NCBI GenBank assembly: GCA_037447295.1
Contig: JBBIGZ010000017.1
Coordinates: 1 to 44,566, forward strand
From: 630D-37 sp037447295
GTDB taxonomy: Bacteria > Chloroflexota > Anaerolineae > Anaerolineales > Villigracilaceae
Direction of reading: 5' to 3'
Length of the DNA stretch: 44,566 nt
Part shown: piece by piece, positions 1 through 8,332 of the stretch
Layout: each line of letters opens with the position of its first letter
Numbering within the stretch: position 1 is the first letter of the stretch
Made by a program: the position numbers and the translations under genes
Notes under the pieces: generated by a model
What the model was told of the DNA's origin: nothing
Databases searched by the model: none
Seen by the model: the letters and a program-made list of their open reading frames with translations, nothing else

Positions 1-1
1 A

Positions 2-283
2 GCAAACGAGGGCCTATACACTCGCCTGGATCTGGATCTGAGCGCACTGGACGGGAAAGATGTGAAATTCGTCCTGATGCTACTGGCCAACGGCTCACCG
101 AGTGGGGATCGCGCCATCTGGCTACACCCCCACATCCTGCGCGCCGGAATCCCTACCCCAACGCCGACATTCACCCCCACCCCTACCAGCACGTTTACTC
201 CTACACCCACCCCTGGTCAATCCCCGCCTGGCACCCAACTGCCTACATCAACTCCACCCGTTGCTACTCCTCCTGGTCCCTAA
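2..283 (+). CDS. C-terminal end of an exported protein with a Thr/Pro-rich tail (partial)
   Basis: The frame is open from base 2 to a TAA at 281-283, so this is the last 93 codons of a gene that begins outside the window. The first 50 or so residues (LDLDLSALDGKDVKFVLML, then DRAIWLHPHIL) look like the closing beta strands of an extracellular jelly-roll domain of the kind common in Chloroflexota surface proteins; that is an inference. The last 40 residues are almost only Thr, Pro, Ser and Ala (PTPTPTFTPTPTSTFTPTP), a typical extracytoplasmic linker or cell-wall tail. Function unknown. A strong inverted repeat follows the stop and faces the convergent secF gene. Confidence 0.75.
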   Translation, partial: ANEGLYTRLDLDLSALDGKDVKFVLMLLANGSPSGDRAIWLHPHILRAGIPTPTPTFTPTPTSTFTPTPTPGQSPPGTQLPTSTPPVATPPGP

Positions 284-353
284 GTACAGCATTTTAGTCA
301 GCAGTTTTATGAGACGACATACTTGACCAGGCTGCAATTCAGTAAAAATTAGT

Positions 354-402
354 GCAAAACAACAGCGGGACAACTCACTCGGCTGTCCCGCTATTGTTTT
401 GC
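354..402. terminator. Bidirectional Rho-independent terminator between converging genes
   Basis: An inverted repeat with 19-base arms (354-372 and 384-402, one mismatch) encloses an 11-base loop. The outer arms are A-rich on the left and T-rich on the right, so the hairpin can end transcription from either side. It sits exactly between the stop codons of the partial plus-strand gene and secF. Confidence 0.85.
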
Positions 403-412
403 AAAGGGAGCA

Positions 413-1363
413 CTACGAGGTTGCCTGTCCCGTACGGAACCACTCCCGCCATTCGCGCTTTTCCCAAATTACCAGGATCGGCGCAGCGTTGAAGATTGAG
501 GAGTAGGTACCGCTGAAGATACCGATCAGCAAAATGGTCACAAAGTGACGGATGCTTTCACCGCCGAAGAGCACCAGCGCCAGCAAGGTGAACATCACCG
601 TCAGCTGGGTGTTGATCGAGCGATCCAGTGTCTGCAAGATGGAATGATTGACCAGCGTCTCGTAATCCATGCGCCGATAGATACGGGAATTCTCGCGCAC
701 GCGATCGAAAACGACGATGCTATCATGCACCGAGAAGCCGATCACGGTCAATGTCGCAGTGAGGAAAAGTGCATCTGCTTGCCAGCCCAGGAAGTAACCA
801 AAGATGGCCTCAACGCCCAGCACCACCAGCACATCGTGGAGCAGGGCCAGAATAGCTGCCGTTCCATAGCGAAAGGCATGTTCCACTTGGCGGAAGGCAT
901 ACCAGATATAGAGCATGATCGCAAAGGCAGCCATGATCACGGCGATGATCGCCGCACGGGTCACTTCCTGACCGATCGCCGGGCTGACCGAGGTGAAGTT
1001 CAGCACTGTCACCTTTGCTCCGCTGCGCGCCTCCAGCTCACTCACAATGCGTGCCTTCGTTTCATCGCTCATCGCCTTGGAACGAATGGCATAAGCATCT
1101 TCTCCCAAAGGCTGTACCAGTGGCGAGGCAATCTCTTCCTGCTCCGACGAAAGGGCATTATAGACTTGCTGCACAACCGAGATAGGAGGGCGTGCACCTT
1201 CAAAACGGATCTCCAAAAGCGCCCCACCGGTGAAGTCAATGCCCAGCTTCAACGGACCTTCTTGGGGATTCTGCACCCAATGCAGAATGAAAAAGAACAG
1301 CCCCGGAAGGATGATCAGCAGTGAAATCAGAAAATACCAGTAGCGATACTTGATCAGATTCAT
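413..1363 (-). CDS. secF: Protein translocase subunit SecF
   Basis: 316 residues, the usual SecF length. The start MNLIKYRYWYFLISLLIILP is a first membrane helix, followed by the family signature GLKLGIDFTGG-type motif (here PLKLGIDFTGGALLEIRF), a short periplasmic domain to about residue 135, and five further hydrophobic segments including VIGFSVHDSIVVFDRVREN. SecF works with SecD in the membrane to finish Sec-dependent export using the proton motive force. It lies 8 bases downstream of secD in the same direction, so the two form an operon that ends at the hairpin at 354-402. Confidence 0.96.
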   Translation of the reverse strand: MNLIKYRYWYFLISLLIILPGLFFFILHWVQNPQEGPLKLGIDFTGGALLEIRFEGARPPISVVQQVYNALSSEQEEIASPLVQPLGEDAYAIRSKAMSDETKARIVSELEARSGAKVTVLNFTSVSPAIGQEVTRAAIIAVIMAAFAIMLYIWYAFRQVEHAFRYGTAAILALLHDVLVVLGVEAIFGYFLGWQADALFLTATLTVIGFSVHDSIVVFDRVRENSRIYRRMDYETLVNHSILQTLDRSINTQLTVMFTLLALVLFGGESIRHFVTILLIGIFSGTYSSIFNAAPILVIWEKREWREWFRTGQATS

Positions 1364-1371
1364 ACGCCCTC

Positions 1372-2814
1372 CTACAAGCCGAACCAGCGAGGATGCTCGG
1401 CGAACTTGATATTATCCAGCACCAGGTGCAGGAACGTGCGGGTGACGATAATCGCCGTAAACAGGCTCACCAATACGCCTAGAGCTAGCGTCACCGAAAA
1501 GCCTTTGACAATGCTGGCGCCAAAGGTGCTGCCGAAGGTAAAGAGAATGGCACAGGTGATCAGGGTAGAGATGTTCGAGTCCCGGATCGAAGGCCAAGCA
1601 CGGCTCCACCCCAGATCGATCGCCTGGCGCAGCCCGCGCCCGGCGCGCAGCTCTTCTTTCAGGCGCTCAAAGATCAGCACATTTGCATCCACGGCCATAC
1701 CAATGCTCAAGATGAAGCCGGCAATGCCCGGTAGCGTTAACACCACAGGGATCAGCTTGAAGAGCATTAGAGAGATGGCTGCATATCCCAACAGAGCCAA
1801 ATCAGCTAAAATACCCGGCAGGCGATAGTAGAGCGCCATGAATAGAATCACCGTAACAATGCCGATCACCCCGGCCAATACGCTCTTGCGCACCGATTCT
1901 TCACCCAGAGTTGGACCGATCGTCTGCGTTTGGACGATCTTAACCGGGATGGGCAAGGCGCCGTAACGCAATTGGATGGCCAGAGCATTGGCACTTTCTT
2001 CGGTGAAATTGCCGGTGATCACGCCGGCCCCATCGGTGATCGCCGATTGAATCACCGGCGTTGAGATCACGCGCCCATCCAACACGATCGCCAACACCTG
2101 ACCGATGTGCGTAGAAGTGTACTCGGCGAATAGATCTTTCGCATCCGGCTTGAGGGCAAACTCGATGACGAACTTCCCCACCTGATCCTGACGCACCAGG
2201 ATCCGCGAAGGCTCAAGCGCCGCGCCGGTAAGCACTGTATGATAGACCTCCCCCGCCGCGGCCGGCTCGGATGTCGGAGTAGTCTCCACAGAGGCCGAAG
2301 GAGGGGTAGCCTCCACAGTTGGCGTCGGCATAGGGGTGCCCTCTCCTGACTGACCCTGTGGAGCCGGCTCCCGACCGTAATCTGTCTGGATCAACGTACC
2401 TTCTGGCACAGGCGTCGTGCCCATATCCACAAATTCCAACCGCCCGGTCTGCTGAAGCGCGGCCACGATCTGATCGGGATTATCAACCCCCGGAAATTCG
2501 GCCACAATGCGGCAATTGCCTGCAATTTGCATGGTGATCTCGCTCACGCCCAAAGCATTAGCACGCCGCTCCAAGATCTGACGCGTGACCTGCAAATCGG
2601 AGGGATTCACCTGGGCACAATCCGCATCTGCTTGCAAGACCGCCTGCAATCCCCCTCGCAGATCCAAGCCCAAATGGATCGGCACCTCACGATAGAGGAG
2701 CATCGTTCCGCGCTGGAGAGGGTTAGGGATAGCGATCCTCGTGCTCAGGTCCACATACAGAGAAAATGCGACCAACACGAAGATGATCAAAAGCCAGAGA
2801 TTCTGACGACGCAT
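1372..2814 (-). CDS. secD: Protein translocase subunit SecD
   Basis: 480 residues. An N-terminal membrane helix (WLLIIFVLVAFSLYVDL) is followed by the conserved HLGLDLRGGLQAVLQ motif, the periplasmic P1 region, and a C-terminal RND-type membrane domain with SIGMAVDANVLIFERLKEE. The periplasmic part holds a Thr/Pro/Ser/Glu-rich stretch at about residues 155-190, apparently a flexible insertion matching the linkers in other exported proteins of this window. An AAGGAG ribosome site precedes the ATG, with a TATAAT box about 35 bases upstream. It pairs with SecF in the SecYEG-DF translocon. Confidence 0.96.
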   Translation of the reverse strand: MRRQNLWLLIIFVLVAFSLYVDLSTRIAIPNPLQRGTMLLYREVPIHLGLDLRGGLQAVLQADADCAQVNPSDLQVTRQILERRANALGVSEITMQIAGNCRIVAEFPGVDNPDQIVAALQQTGRLEFVDMGTTPVPEGTLIQTDYGREPAPQGQSGEGTPMPTPTVEATPPSASVETTPTSEPAAAGEVYHTVLTGAALEPSRILVRQDQVGKFVIEFALKPDAKDLFAEYTSTHIGQVLAIVLDGRVISTPVIQSAITDGAGVITGNFTEESANALAIQLRYGALPIPVKIVQTQTIGPTLGEESVRKSVLAGVIGIVTVILFMALYYRLPGILADLALLGYAAISLMLFKLIPVVLTLPGIAGFILSIGMAVDANVLIFERLKEELRAGRGLRQAIDLGWSRAWPSIRDSNISTLITCAILFTFGSTFGASIVKGFSVTLALGVLVSLFTAIIVTRTFLHLVLDNIKFAEHPRWFGL

Positions 2815-2848
2815 GATGTACTCCTTACGAGGATGTCACAAGGCTTTG

Positions 2849-2854
2849 ATTATA
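2849..2854 (-). promoter_or_regulatory. -10 box for secDF
   Basis: TATAAT on the minus strand in the short gap between the kinase gene and secD; the expected transcript has a leader of about 27 bases containing AAGGAG. No convincing -35 box was seen. It suggests secDF has its own promoter. Confidence 0.5.
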
Positions 2855-2911
2855 CCCGAACTCTCCTACCGACCGAGGCAAATCCCCCTCCTAACCGCAT
2901 AACTTTAATCC

Positions 2912-4576
2912 TCATCCCCGCGGCACCCAGGCTAACACCGTCGTTCCCTCGCCAGGCGACGAGGTGATTTCCACCTCCCCTCCCACCATCCGGGCGCGCG
3001 TTTGCATATTCGCCAGGCCATGGCCGAGCAGCATGCCGGCTCGGTTCGGATCGAAGCCACGGCCGTTATCCTGCACTTCCAACACCACCCGCTCCTCCGT
3101 CTGCCAAACGGAAACCGTCACCATCGAAGCGCGCGCATGTTTGGCCGCGTTTGCCAGCGCCTCTTGACAGATGTGAAAGAGTGCCAGGCTCTTTTGCGGC
3201 GAAAGGTCAACTTCTGAGGGCCCCTGAAGCGTCGCTTCCGAAAGCGTATTCGTGCGATATTCGTTCACCAGCCGCTGCAGCCCCTGCATCAGTCCTTCCC
3301 CAAGCAACTGCCGTGGTCGGAGATCGAGAATGTATGTGCGCAGATCGCGAATCGTTTTGTTCAGATCGCCGATGGCGCGCTGAATGCGCTGACGCGCCTC
3401 GGCCGGATCTTCCTCCAGGATTTGGGCAACATGCTCGAGAGAAAGCCCCACCGCGAAGATGGATTGGATCACCCCATCGTGCAAGTCCATACCGATCCGC
3501 TGACGCTCTTCTAACACCGCCAAGCGCCGCGCATCCTGATGCAAACGGGCATTTTCAATCGCTAGGCCGGCCCATTGAGCAATCGCCTGAAGCAACGAAA
3601 GGCTACGTTCCTCAAAAGGTTCTTTGCGGCGCGTAGCAATGCTCATCACTCCCACGGCCTTATCGCCCTGTCCGAGGGGAAAACAGGCCAGTTGTGAAAA
3701 TCCGGCCTGCCAAACGGCCTCTCGCAGAAAACGCACATCATGTTGTAAATCGGTGCTGATGATCGGACGGTTTTCGGCCAGCGCTAGCCCGATCAACCCC
3801 TCGCCCCGGCGAAAACGGTTCCTTGTCCAAAACGCATCCGCCGCCTCCCCGCGGTGCAATACCAGGCGCAAAGTCTGACCATCATCTTCCAGCAAGAAAA
3901 TTTCCCCCGCTTCCACGTTCATGTATTCCATCACCACTCCTAGTGTCTTGTTCAAAATCTCATTCAGCTCTAGGGTGGAAGCCAAGATCGGAGCAATGTT
4001 ATTCAGAAGGCTCAAATCTTCGGTACGACGAGTCAGCTCGGCATCGCGAAGATTCAGGAATTCAATCAGACGAGCATTTTGGATCGCCACCGCCGCATAG
4101 GCCGCCAACATCTGTATAATCTGCTCGTCATCCTCGCTGAATTCCGGGGCCGTTTTCTTGTTTGTCAGATAAATCTGCCCCAATAGAACCCCTTGATGAC
4201 GGATCGGCACTCCCAAAAAGGAGGTCATCTCCGGATGGTGCGTAGGAAAGCCGCTACTGCGCGCATCCCGGCGCACATCTGCCACACGGATCGGGCGCTC
4301 ACTTTGCATTAAAGCCCCGATCAGCCCCTGCCCTCTCGGCGGTGAACCTACCCGTTGGATCTCCTCCTGGGACATGCCCACAGTAATGAAATAGCGGATT
4401 TCGCCCTTCTCGTCGAGCACCGCTAATGCCGCATATTGTGCTTCAGCCAGTTCGCAGGCCGCCCGCACAATCCGCTCCAGCACCGTTTCCAGGGAAGGCT
4501 CACTGATCACCTCTAAGCTGGCGCGATAGAGAGCCAAAAGCCGGTCTTGTAGTTGTTCTCGGGTAAGTAGCATCAT
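2912..4576 (-). CDS. GAF-domain sensor histidine kinase (NarL/LiaS type), cytoplasmic
   Basis: 554 residues with no membrane segment. Two GAF domains (about residues 20-170 and 190-345) precede a HisKA_3 dimerisation region with the phosphoacceptor His in ERQRIGMDLHDGVIQS, then an HATPase_c domain (HICQEALANAAKHARA, VLEVQDNGRGFDPNRAG, GHGLANMQTRARMVGG). GAF domains bind small ligands or sense redox state, but the ligand cannot be read here. No response regulator is adjacent, so it is an orphan kinase in this window. A TATAAT box lies 8 bases before the first of two consecutive ATG codons, so the message is probably leaderless. It is divergent from the HMG-CoA reductase gene. Confidence 0.92.
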   Translation of the reverse strand: MMLLTREQLQDRLLALYRASLEVISEPSLETVLERIVRAACELAEAQYAALAVLDEKGEIRYFITVGMSQEEIQRVGSPPRGQGLIGALMQSERPIRVADVRRDARSSGFPTHHPEMTSFLGVPIRHQGVLLGQIYLTNKKTAPEFSEDDEQIIQMLAAYAAVAIQNARLIEFLNLRDAELTRRTEDLSLLNNIAPILASTLELNEILNKTLGVVMEYMNVEAGEIFLLEDDGQTLRLVLHRGEAADAFWTRNRFRRGEGLIGLALAENRPIISTDLQHDVRFLREAVWQAGFSQLACFPLGQGDKAVGVMSIATRRKEPFEERSLSLLQAIAQWAGLAIENARLHQDARRLAVLEERQRIGMDLHDGVIQSIFAVGLSLEHVAQILEEDPAEARQRIQRAIGDLNKTIRDLRTYILDLRPRQLLGEGLMQGLQRLVNEYRTNTLSEATLQGPSEVDLSPQKSLALFHICQEALANAAKHARASMVTVSVWQTEERVVLEVQDNGRGFDPNRAGMLLGHGLANMQTRARMVGGEVEITSSPGEGTTVLAWVPRG

Positions 4577-4584
4577 TTTCGACT

Positions 4585-4590
4585 ATTATA
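4585..4590 (-). promoter_or_regulatory. -10 box giving a probable leaderless transcript for the GAF kinase
   Basis: TATAAT on the minus strand ends 8 bases before the ATGATG start. Transcription would begin at or within two bases of the start codon. There is no Shine-Dalgarno sequence. The -35 region is not obvious. Confidence 0.5.
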
Positions 4591-4672
4591 TCCAGATTTT
4601 GCAATTTGATAGCTTTTGCAAGCCCGGAGAGATATACTCCCCTTTCGAATTCACTTATCAGAAGAGACGAAC

Positions 4673-5956
4673 ATGAGCTCACGCATCCCTCGATTCTATG
4701 ACTTGACCCTGAGCGAACGCCGCCAAAAAGTGGCCGAGGCCACGGCCGCACTCAGCCTGGACGAGGTGCTAGGCGCCTGGTCCCAAGGCGGACTCAGCGC
4801 CGAAGCCGCCGATCACATGATCGAGAACGTCATCGGTTTGCATAGCCTGCCGCTGGGCATCGCGCTCAATTTTATCGTTAACGGGCGCGAAGTGCTGATC
4901 CCCATGGCAATCGAAGAACCCTCAGTTGTGGCCGGCGCCTCTTTTATGGCCAAACTCGCCCGCGCCGGGGGCGGCTTTTTCGCCACCGCCGATGAGCCAC
5001 AGATGATCGGCCAGATTCAAATCATCGGCCTAGCCGATCCCGCCACGGCACGCCTGAAGATTTACGAACACAAAGCCGAACTCCTGGCTGCCGCCGATGA
5101 AGTGGATCCCATCCTCAAGCGCCTGGGGGGCGGCGCGCGCGATCTGCAAGTGCGCCTGATCGAGGAGTCTCCCATCGGCCCTTTCCTGGTCGTGCACCTG
5201 ATCTACGATGTGCGCGATGCCATGGGAGCGAACGCCGTCAATACCGCCTGCGAGCGCTTGGCGCCGCGCCTAGAGCAGATCAGCGGCGGAAAAGTGCACC
5301 TGCGCATCCTCTCTAACTTGGCCGATCGTCGCCTGGCGCGGGCCCGGGTGAGCATCCCCGCCAAGGCCCTGGCCTTTGAAAACTACAGCGGCGAAGAAGT
5401 GCGCGATGGTATCATCGCCGCCTGGGCTTTTGCCGCTGCCGATCCCTATCGCGCTGCCACTCACAACAAAGGCATCATGAACGGAGTAGATGCCGTCGTG
5501 ATCGCTACCGGCAACGATTGGCGCGCCATCGAAGCTGGCGCCCATGCCTATGCAGCGCGCTCCGGCCGCTATACCAGCCTGAGCACATGGGGCAAAGATG
5601 AACAGGGAAACCTGGTCGGCAGCCTGGAAATGCCCATGGCGGTCGGCATTGTCGGCGGTGCGACTCGCGTTCACCCGGCAGCGCGTGCCGCTATCCGCCT
5701 GATGGGCGTCCAAACGGCAGCGGAACTGGCCGAGATCATCGTCTCGGTTGGCCTGGCACAGAACCTGGCCGCTTTGCGCGCACTTGCCACGGAAGGCATT
5801 CAACGCGGCCACATGTCCCTGCACGCCCGTCAAGTAGCCATTGCGGCCGGTGCCAGCGGTGATCTGATTGAAAAGATCGCCGCCCGCATGGTTGCCGAAA
5901 AGACCATCCGCATTGACCGCGCCGAAGAATTGTTGCGCGAATTTACGTCTCAATGA
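4673..5956 (+). CDS. mvaA: Hydroxymethylglutaryl-CoA reductase, class II
   Basis: 427 residues from the ATG at 4673; an upstream in-frame start at 4616 would add 19 residues with no family similarity. Class II (Pseudomonas mevalonii type) features are clear: ENVIGLHSLPLGIALNF near the N terminus, catalytic Glu in IEEPSVVAGAS, catalytic Lys in HNKGIMNGVDAVV, Asp in ATGNDWRA, and the flap His in GHMSLHARQVA. The enzyme interconverts HMG-CoA and mevalonate; beside an HMG-CoA synthase gene it most likely works biosynthetically. A possible -10 box TATACT lies at 4633-4638. It is the first of three genes with gaps of 24 and 7 bases. Confidence 0.95.
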   Translation: MSSRIPRFYDLTLSERRQKVAEATAALSLDEVLGAWSQGGLSAEAADHMIENVIGLHSLPLGIALNFIVNGREVLIPMAIEEPSVVAGASFMAKLARAGGGFFATADEPQMIGQIQIIGLADPATARLKIYEHKAELLAAADEVDPILKRLGGGARDLQVRLIEESPIGPFLVVHLIYDVRDAMGANAVNTACERLAPRLEQISGGKVHLRILSNLADRRLARARVSIPAKALAFENYSGEEVRDGIIAAWAFAAADPYRAATHNKGIMNGVDAVVIATGNDWRAIEAGAHAYAARSGRYTSLSTWGKDEQGNLVGSLEMPMAVGIVGGATRVHPAARAAIRLMGVQTAAELAEIIVSVGLAQNLAALRALATEGIQRGHMSLHARQVAIAAGASGDLIEKIAARMVAEKTIRIDRAEELLREFTSQ

Positions 5957-5980
5957 TCCCTATTTACGAGGACTGTTCGT

Positions 5981-7060
5981 ATGACCCTACCACAAACTAC
6001 TTCTTCCCCTCTTCTGAAACCTTCCCGCCCGGTCGGCATCGTCGGCTATGGCGCCTATGTGCCGCGCTACCGCATATCGGCTAAGGAGATCGCCCGTGTC
6101 TGGAGCGGCAAGGCGAGCGCGTTGCCGATCAAAGAAAAGGCCGTGCCCGGATTGGATGAGGACGTCGTCACGATGTCGATCGAAGCGGCGCGCAATGCCC
6201 TCAAGCGCGCCGGCATTGACCCGGCGGAGCTACGCGCCGTCTGGGTCGGATCGGAATCGCACCCCTATGCCGTCAAGCCCACCTCCACCTTGGTTGCCGA
6301 GGCGATCGGCGCCGTGCCGAACACCCAAGCGGCAGATTGGGAATTCGCCTGTAAAGCCGGCACCGAAGCGCTGGTAGCCGCGATGGGCTTGGTCGGTTCC
6401 GGCATGGGGCGCTATGCTATGGCCATCGGCATGGATACAGCACAAGGTCGCCCCGGCGATGCCCTGGAATACACGGCCGGGGCCGGCGGTGCAGCCTATA
6501 TTCTAGGACCTGCCGAGGAATCCTTAGCGATCATCCAGGCCTCCTACTCCTTTGTCACCGATACACCCGACTTCTGGCGCCGCCCGGAGGCTAAATATCC
6601 CGAACATGGGATGCGCTTCACCGGGGAGCCGGCCTATTTCAAACACATCACCGAAGCGGCTACCCACTTGATGCAGGCCATGGGCACCACGGCGAAAGAT
6701 TACCGCTGGGCCGTCTTCCATCAGCCGAACACCAAATTTCCTCAGCGCGTCGCTGCCCAATTGGGTTTTTCGATGGAACAGATCGAGCCCGGATTGCTTG
6801 TCCCGGTGATCGGCAACACTTATGCCGGTGCGGCCTTGATCGGTCTCACCGCCGTGCTCGATATTGCCGAACCGGGCGATCGTATCCTGGTGGTCTCCTT
6901 CGGGTCCGGGGCCGGCTCGGACGCCTTCGATCTGCTCGTCACTGAGGCTTTGCCAGAACGCCGCGATCGCGCCCCGAAGACGCGCGATTACATTGCCCGT
7001 CGTACCGAAATCGATTACGCTACCTACGTCCGCTACCGCGGCAAACTGCAAATGAAATAG
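5981..7060 (+). CDS. Hydroxymethylglutaryl-CoA synthase, archaeal type
   Basis: 359 residues with the thiolase-like two-half fold. The start VGIVGYGAYVPRYRI, general-base Glu in WVGSESHPYAVKPT (about residue 92), nucleophile Cys at about residue 124 (WEFACKAGTEAL) and His in VFHQPNTKFP are all present, and the length matches archaeal HMGS rather than the longer eukaryotic/Gram-positive MvaS. It condenses acetyl-CoA with acetoacetyl-CoA to HMG-CoA. In archaea this enzyme sits in a complex with a thiolase and a DUF35 scaffold; the thiolase gene follows here but no DUF35 gene is present. Confidence 0.92.
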   Translation: MTLPQTTSSPLLKPSRPVGIVGYGAYVPRYRISAKEIARVWSGKASALPIKEKAVPGLDEDVVTMSIEAARNALKRAGIDPAELRAVWVGSESHPYAVKPTSTLVAEAIGAVPNTQAADWEFACKAGTEALVAAMGLVGSGMGRYAMAIGMDTAQGRPGDALEYTAGAGGAAYILGPAEESLAIIQASYSFVTDTPDFWRRPEAKYPEHGMRFTGEPAYFKHITEAATHLMQAMGTTAKDYRWAVFHQPNTKFPQRVAAQLGFSMEQIEPGLLVPVIGNTYAGAALIGLTAVLDIAEPGDRILVVSFGSGAGSDAFDLLVTEALPERRDRAPKTRDYIARRTEIDYATYVRYRGKLQMK

Positions 7061-7067
7061 GGATACC

Positions 7068-8231
7068 ATGAGTGAAGTCATCATCGTTGGTATAGGACAG
7101 ACCGAAGTCGGTGAGCACTGGGAGATCGGCCTGCGTGACCTGGCCTTTGCCGCCATCCAGGAAGCGATCCGAGATAGCGGCGGGCTAAGGCCGCAGGCCC
7201 TGTTCGTGGGCAATATGCTGGCGCCGAACCTTTCACGTCAGGCCCACTTGGGCGCTTTGATCGCCGATTTTGCCGGCCTGAGCGGCATCGAAGCGGTGAA
7301 CGTCGAGGCGGCCGGCGCTTCCGGCGGCGCTGCCTTGCGCGCCGCTTTTCTGGCGGTCAAAAGTGGGCTGGTGGATATTGCCCTGGTGGTCGGCGTGGAA
7401 AAAATGACCGATCGCATCGGCCCGGCGGCGGAAGAGGCCCTCACATCCACCACCGATGCCGATTTTGAATCTCCCCAGGGTCTAACACCTGCTGCGCAGG
7501 CCGCTTTGCTGATGAAGCGCTATATGCACGAGCATAACATCCCCGCGGATGGCTTCGCCGGGTTCGCGCTCACCGCCCATGCCCACGCAGCGACCAACCC
7601 CTACGCCATGTTCCGCAAGGCGATCAACCTGGAGACCTATCGCAAAGCGGAAATCGTTAGCGAACCGCTCAACCTATTCGACGTTGCTCCGCAGGCCGAT
7701 GGCGCGGCGGCGGTGGTGCTCACTCGACGGGAAGTGCTTCCCCCTGGTTGGGATCGGCCCTGGGTACGCGTGATCGGTTCCGCCGTAGCCTCCGATACCC
7801 TGGCGCTCCACGATCGAAAAGACATGCTCTTCTTCGAGGCCGCCCACCTTTCCGCCGGCTATGCCATCAAGCAGGCAGGGATCACGCTGGATCAGATTGA
7901 TTTCTTCGAATATCACGATGCCTTCAGCATCTACGCCGCCCTACAGCTGGAATCAATCGGTTTTGCCATCCGTGGGCAGGGCTGGAAGTTGGCCGCAGAG
8001 GGCGCCATCGGATTGCAGGGGCGTATTCCTTGCGCTACCTTCGGCGGGATGAAGGCACGCGGCTTCCCCGGCGGGGCCGGCGGTGTTTACCAGGCGGTAG
8101 AAGCCGTGTTACAGCTGCGTGGCGAAGCAGGCGCTAACCAAGTGCCCGGCGCTCGAATCGGTTTGATCCAATCTTTGGGAGGACCGGCATCCACAGCGGT
8201 GACCCATCTTCTACAGGCAGCGCAAGCGTGA
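7068..8231 (+). CDS. Thiolase-family protein (SCP-x/archaeal type) lacking the nucleophilic Cys
   Basis: 387 residues, last gene of the mevalonate operon, 7 bases after HMGS. The family is clear from VNVEAAGASGGAALRAA, ALVVGVEKMTDR and EYHDAFSIYAALQLE. By position it should supply acetoacetyl-CoA to HMGS. Two key positions are changed: the nucleophile normally found in a CASGG motif is Gly at residue 83 (AAGASGG), and the usual GHPxGA motif reads GFPGGA, losing the His. The EYHDAF His is kept. I therefore infer an inactive or altered thiolase, possibly a structural partner of HMGS. The reading frame is intact, so this is not simple decay. Confidence 0.85.
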   Translation: MSEVIIVGIGQTEVGEHWEIGLRDLAFAAIQEAIRDSGGLRPQALFVGNMLAPNLSRQAHLGALIADFAGLSGIEAVNVEAAGASGGAALRAAFLAVKSGLVDIALVVGVEKMTDRIGPAAEEALTSTTDADFESPQGLTPAAQAALLMKRYMHEHNIPADGFAGFALTAHAHAATNPYAMFRKAINLETYRKAEIVSEPLNLFDVAPQADGAAAVVLTRREVLPPGWDRPWVRVIGSAVASDTLALHDRKDMLFFEAAHLSAGYAIKQAGITLDQIDFFEYHDAFSIYAALQLESIGFAIRGQGWKLAAEGAIGLQGRIPCATFGGMKARGFPGGAGGVYQAVEAVLQLRGEAGANQVPGARIGLIQSLGGPASTAVTHLLQAAQA

Positions 8232-8285
8232 ATAGACGGTGGACAGTAGGAGGGACCGTGGACCGTAGACGGTAGACCGTAGGAG
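8232..8285. repeat. Short imperfect tandem repeat of GACCGT/GACGGT units
   Basis: Directly after the thiolase stop, about 50 bases consist of near-repeats around ACGGTGGAC, GACCGTGGACCGTAGACGG and TAGACCGTAGG. The units vary in length (7-10 bases). It looks like a low-complexity intergenic repeat; no coding sense was seen. Confidence 0.6.
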
Positions 8286-8286
8286 A

Positions 8287-8332
8287 GAAGATGCGCCGTT
8301 TCCGGCGAGTGGCGGCCGGAGCGGCCATCTTC
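8287..8332. terminator. Branched hairpin between converging genes
   Basis: Outer arms GAAGATG (8287-8293) and CATCTTC (8326-8332) enclose two further small hairpins, CGCCG/CGGCG and GGCC/GGCC, so the RNA could fold as a three-way junction. It lies between the stop of the plus-strand thiolase gene and the end of the minus-strand gene, overlapping the latter's stop codon. There is no clear T run, so terminator function is an inference. Confidence 0.45.

Noticed and set aside
545..1324. 259-codon open frame opposite secF
   Set aside because: Shadow of secF; the translation has no membrane or domain pattern.
2912..4576. Partner response regulator for the GAF kinase next door
   Set aside because: Neighbours are secD and HMG-CoA reductase; no receiver-domain gene is adjacent.
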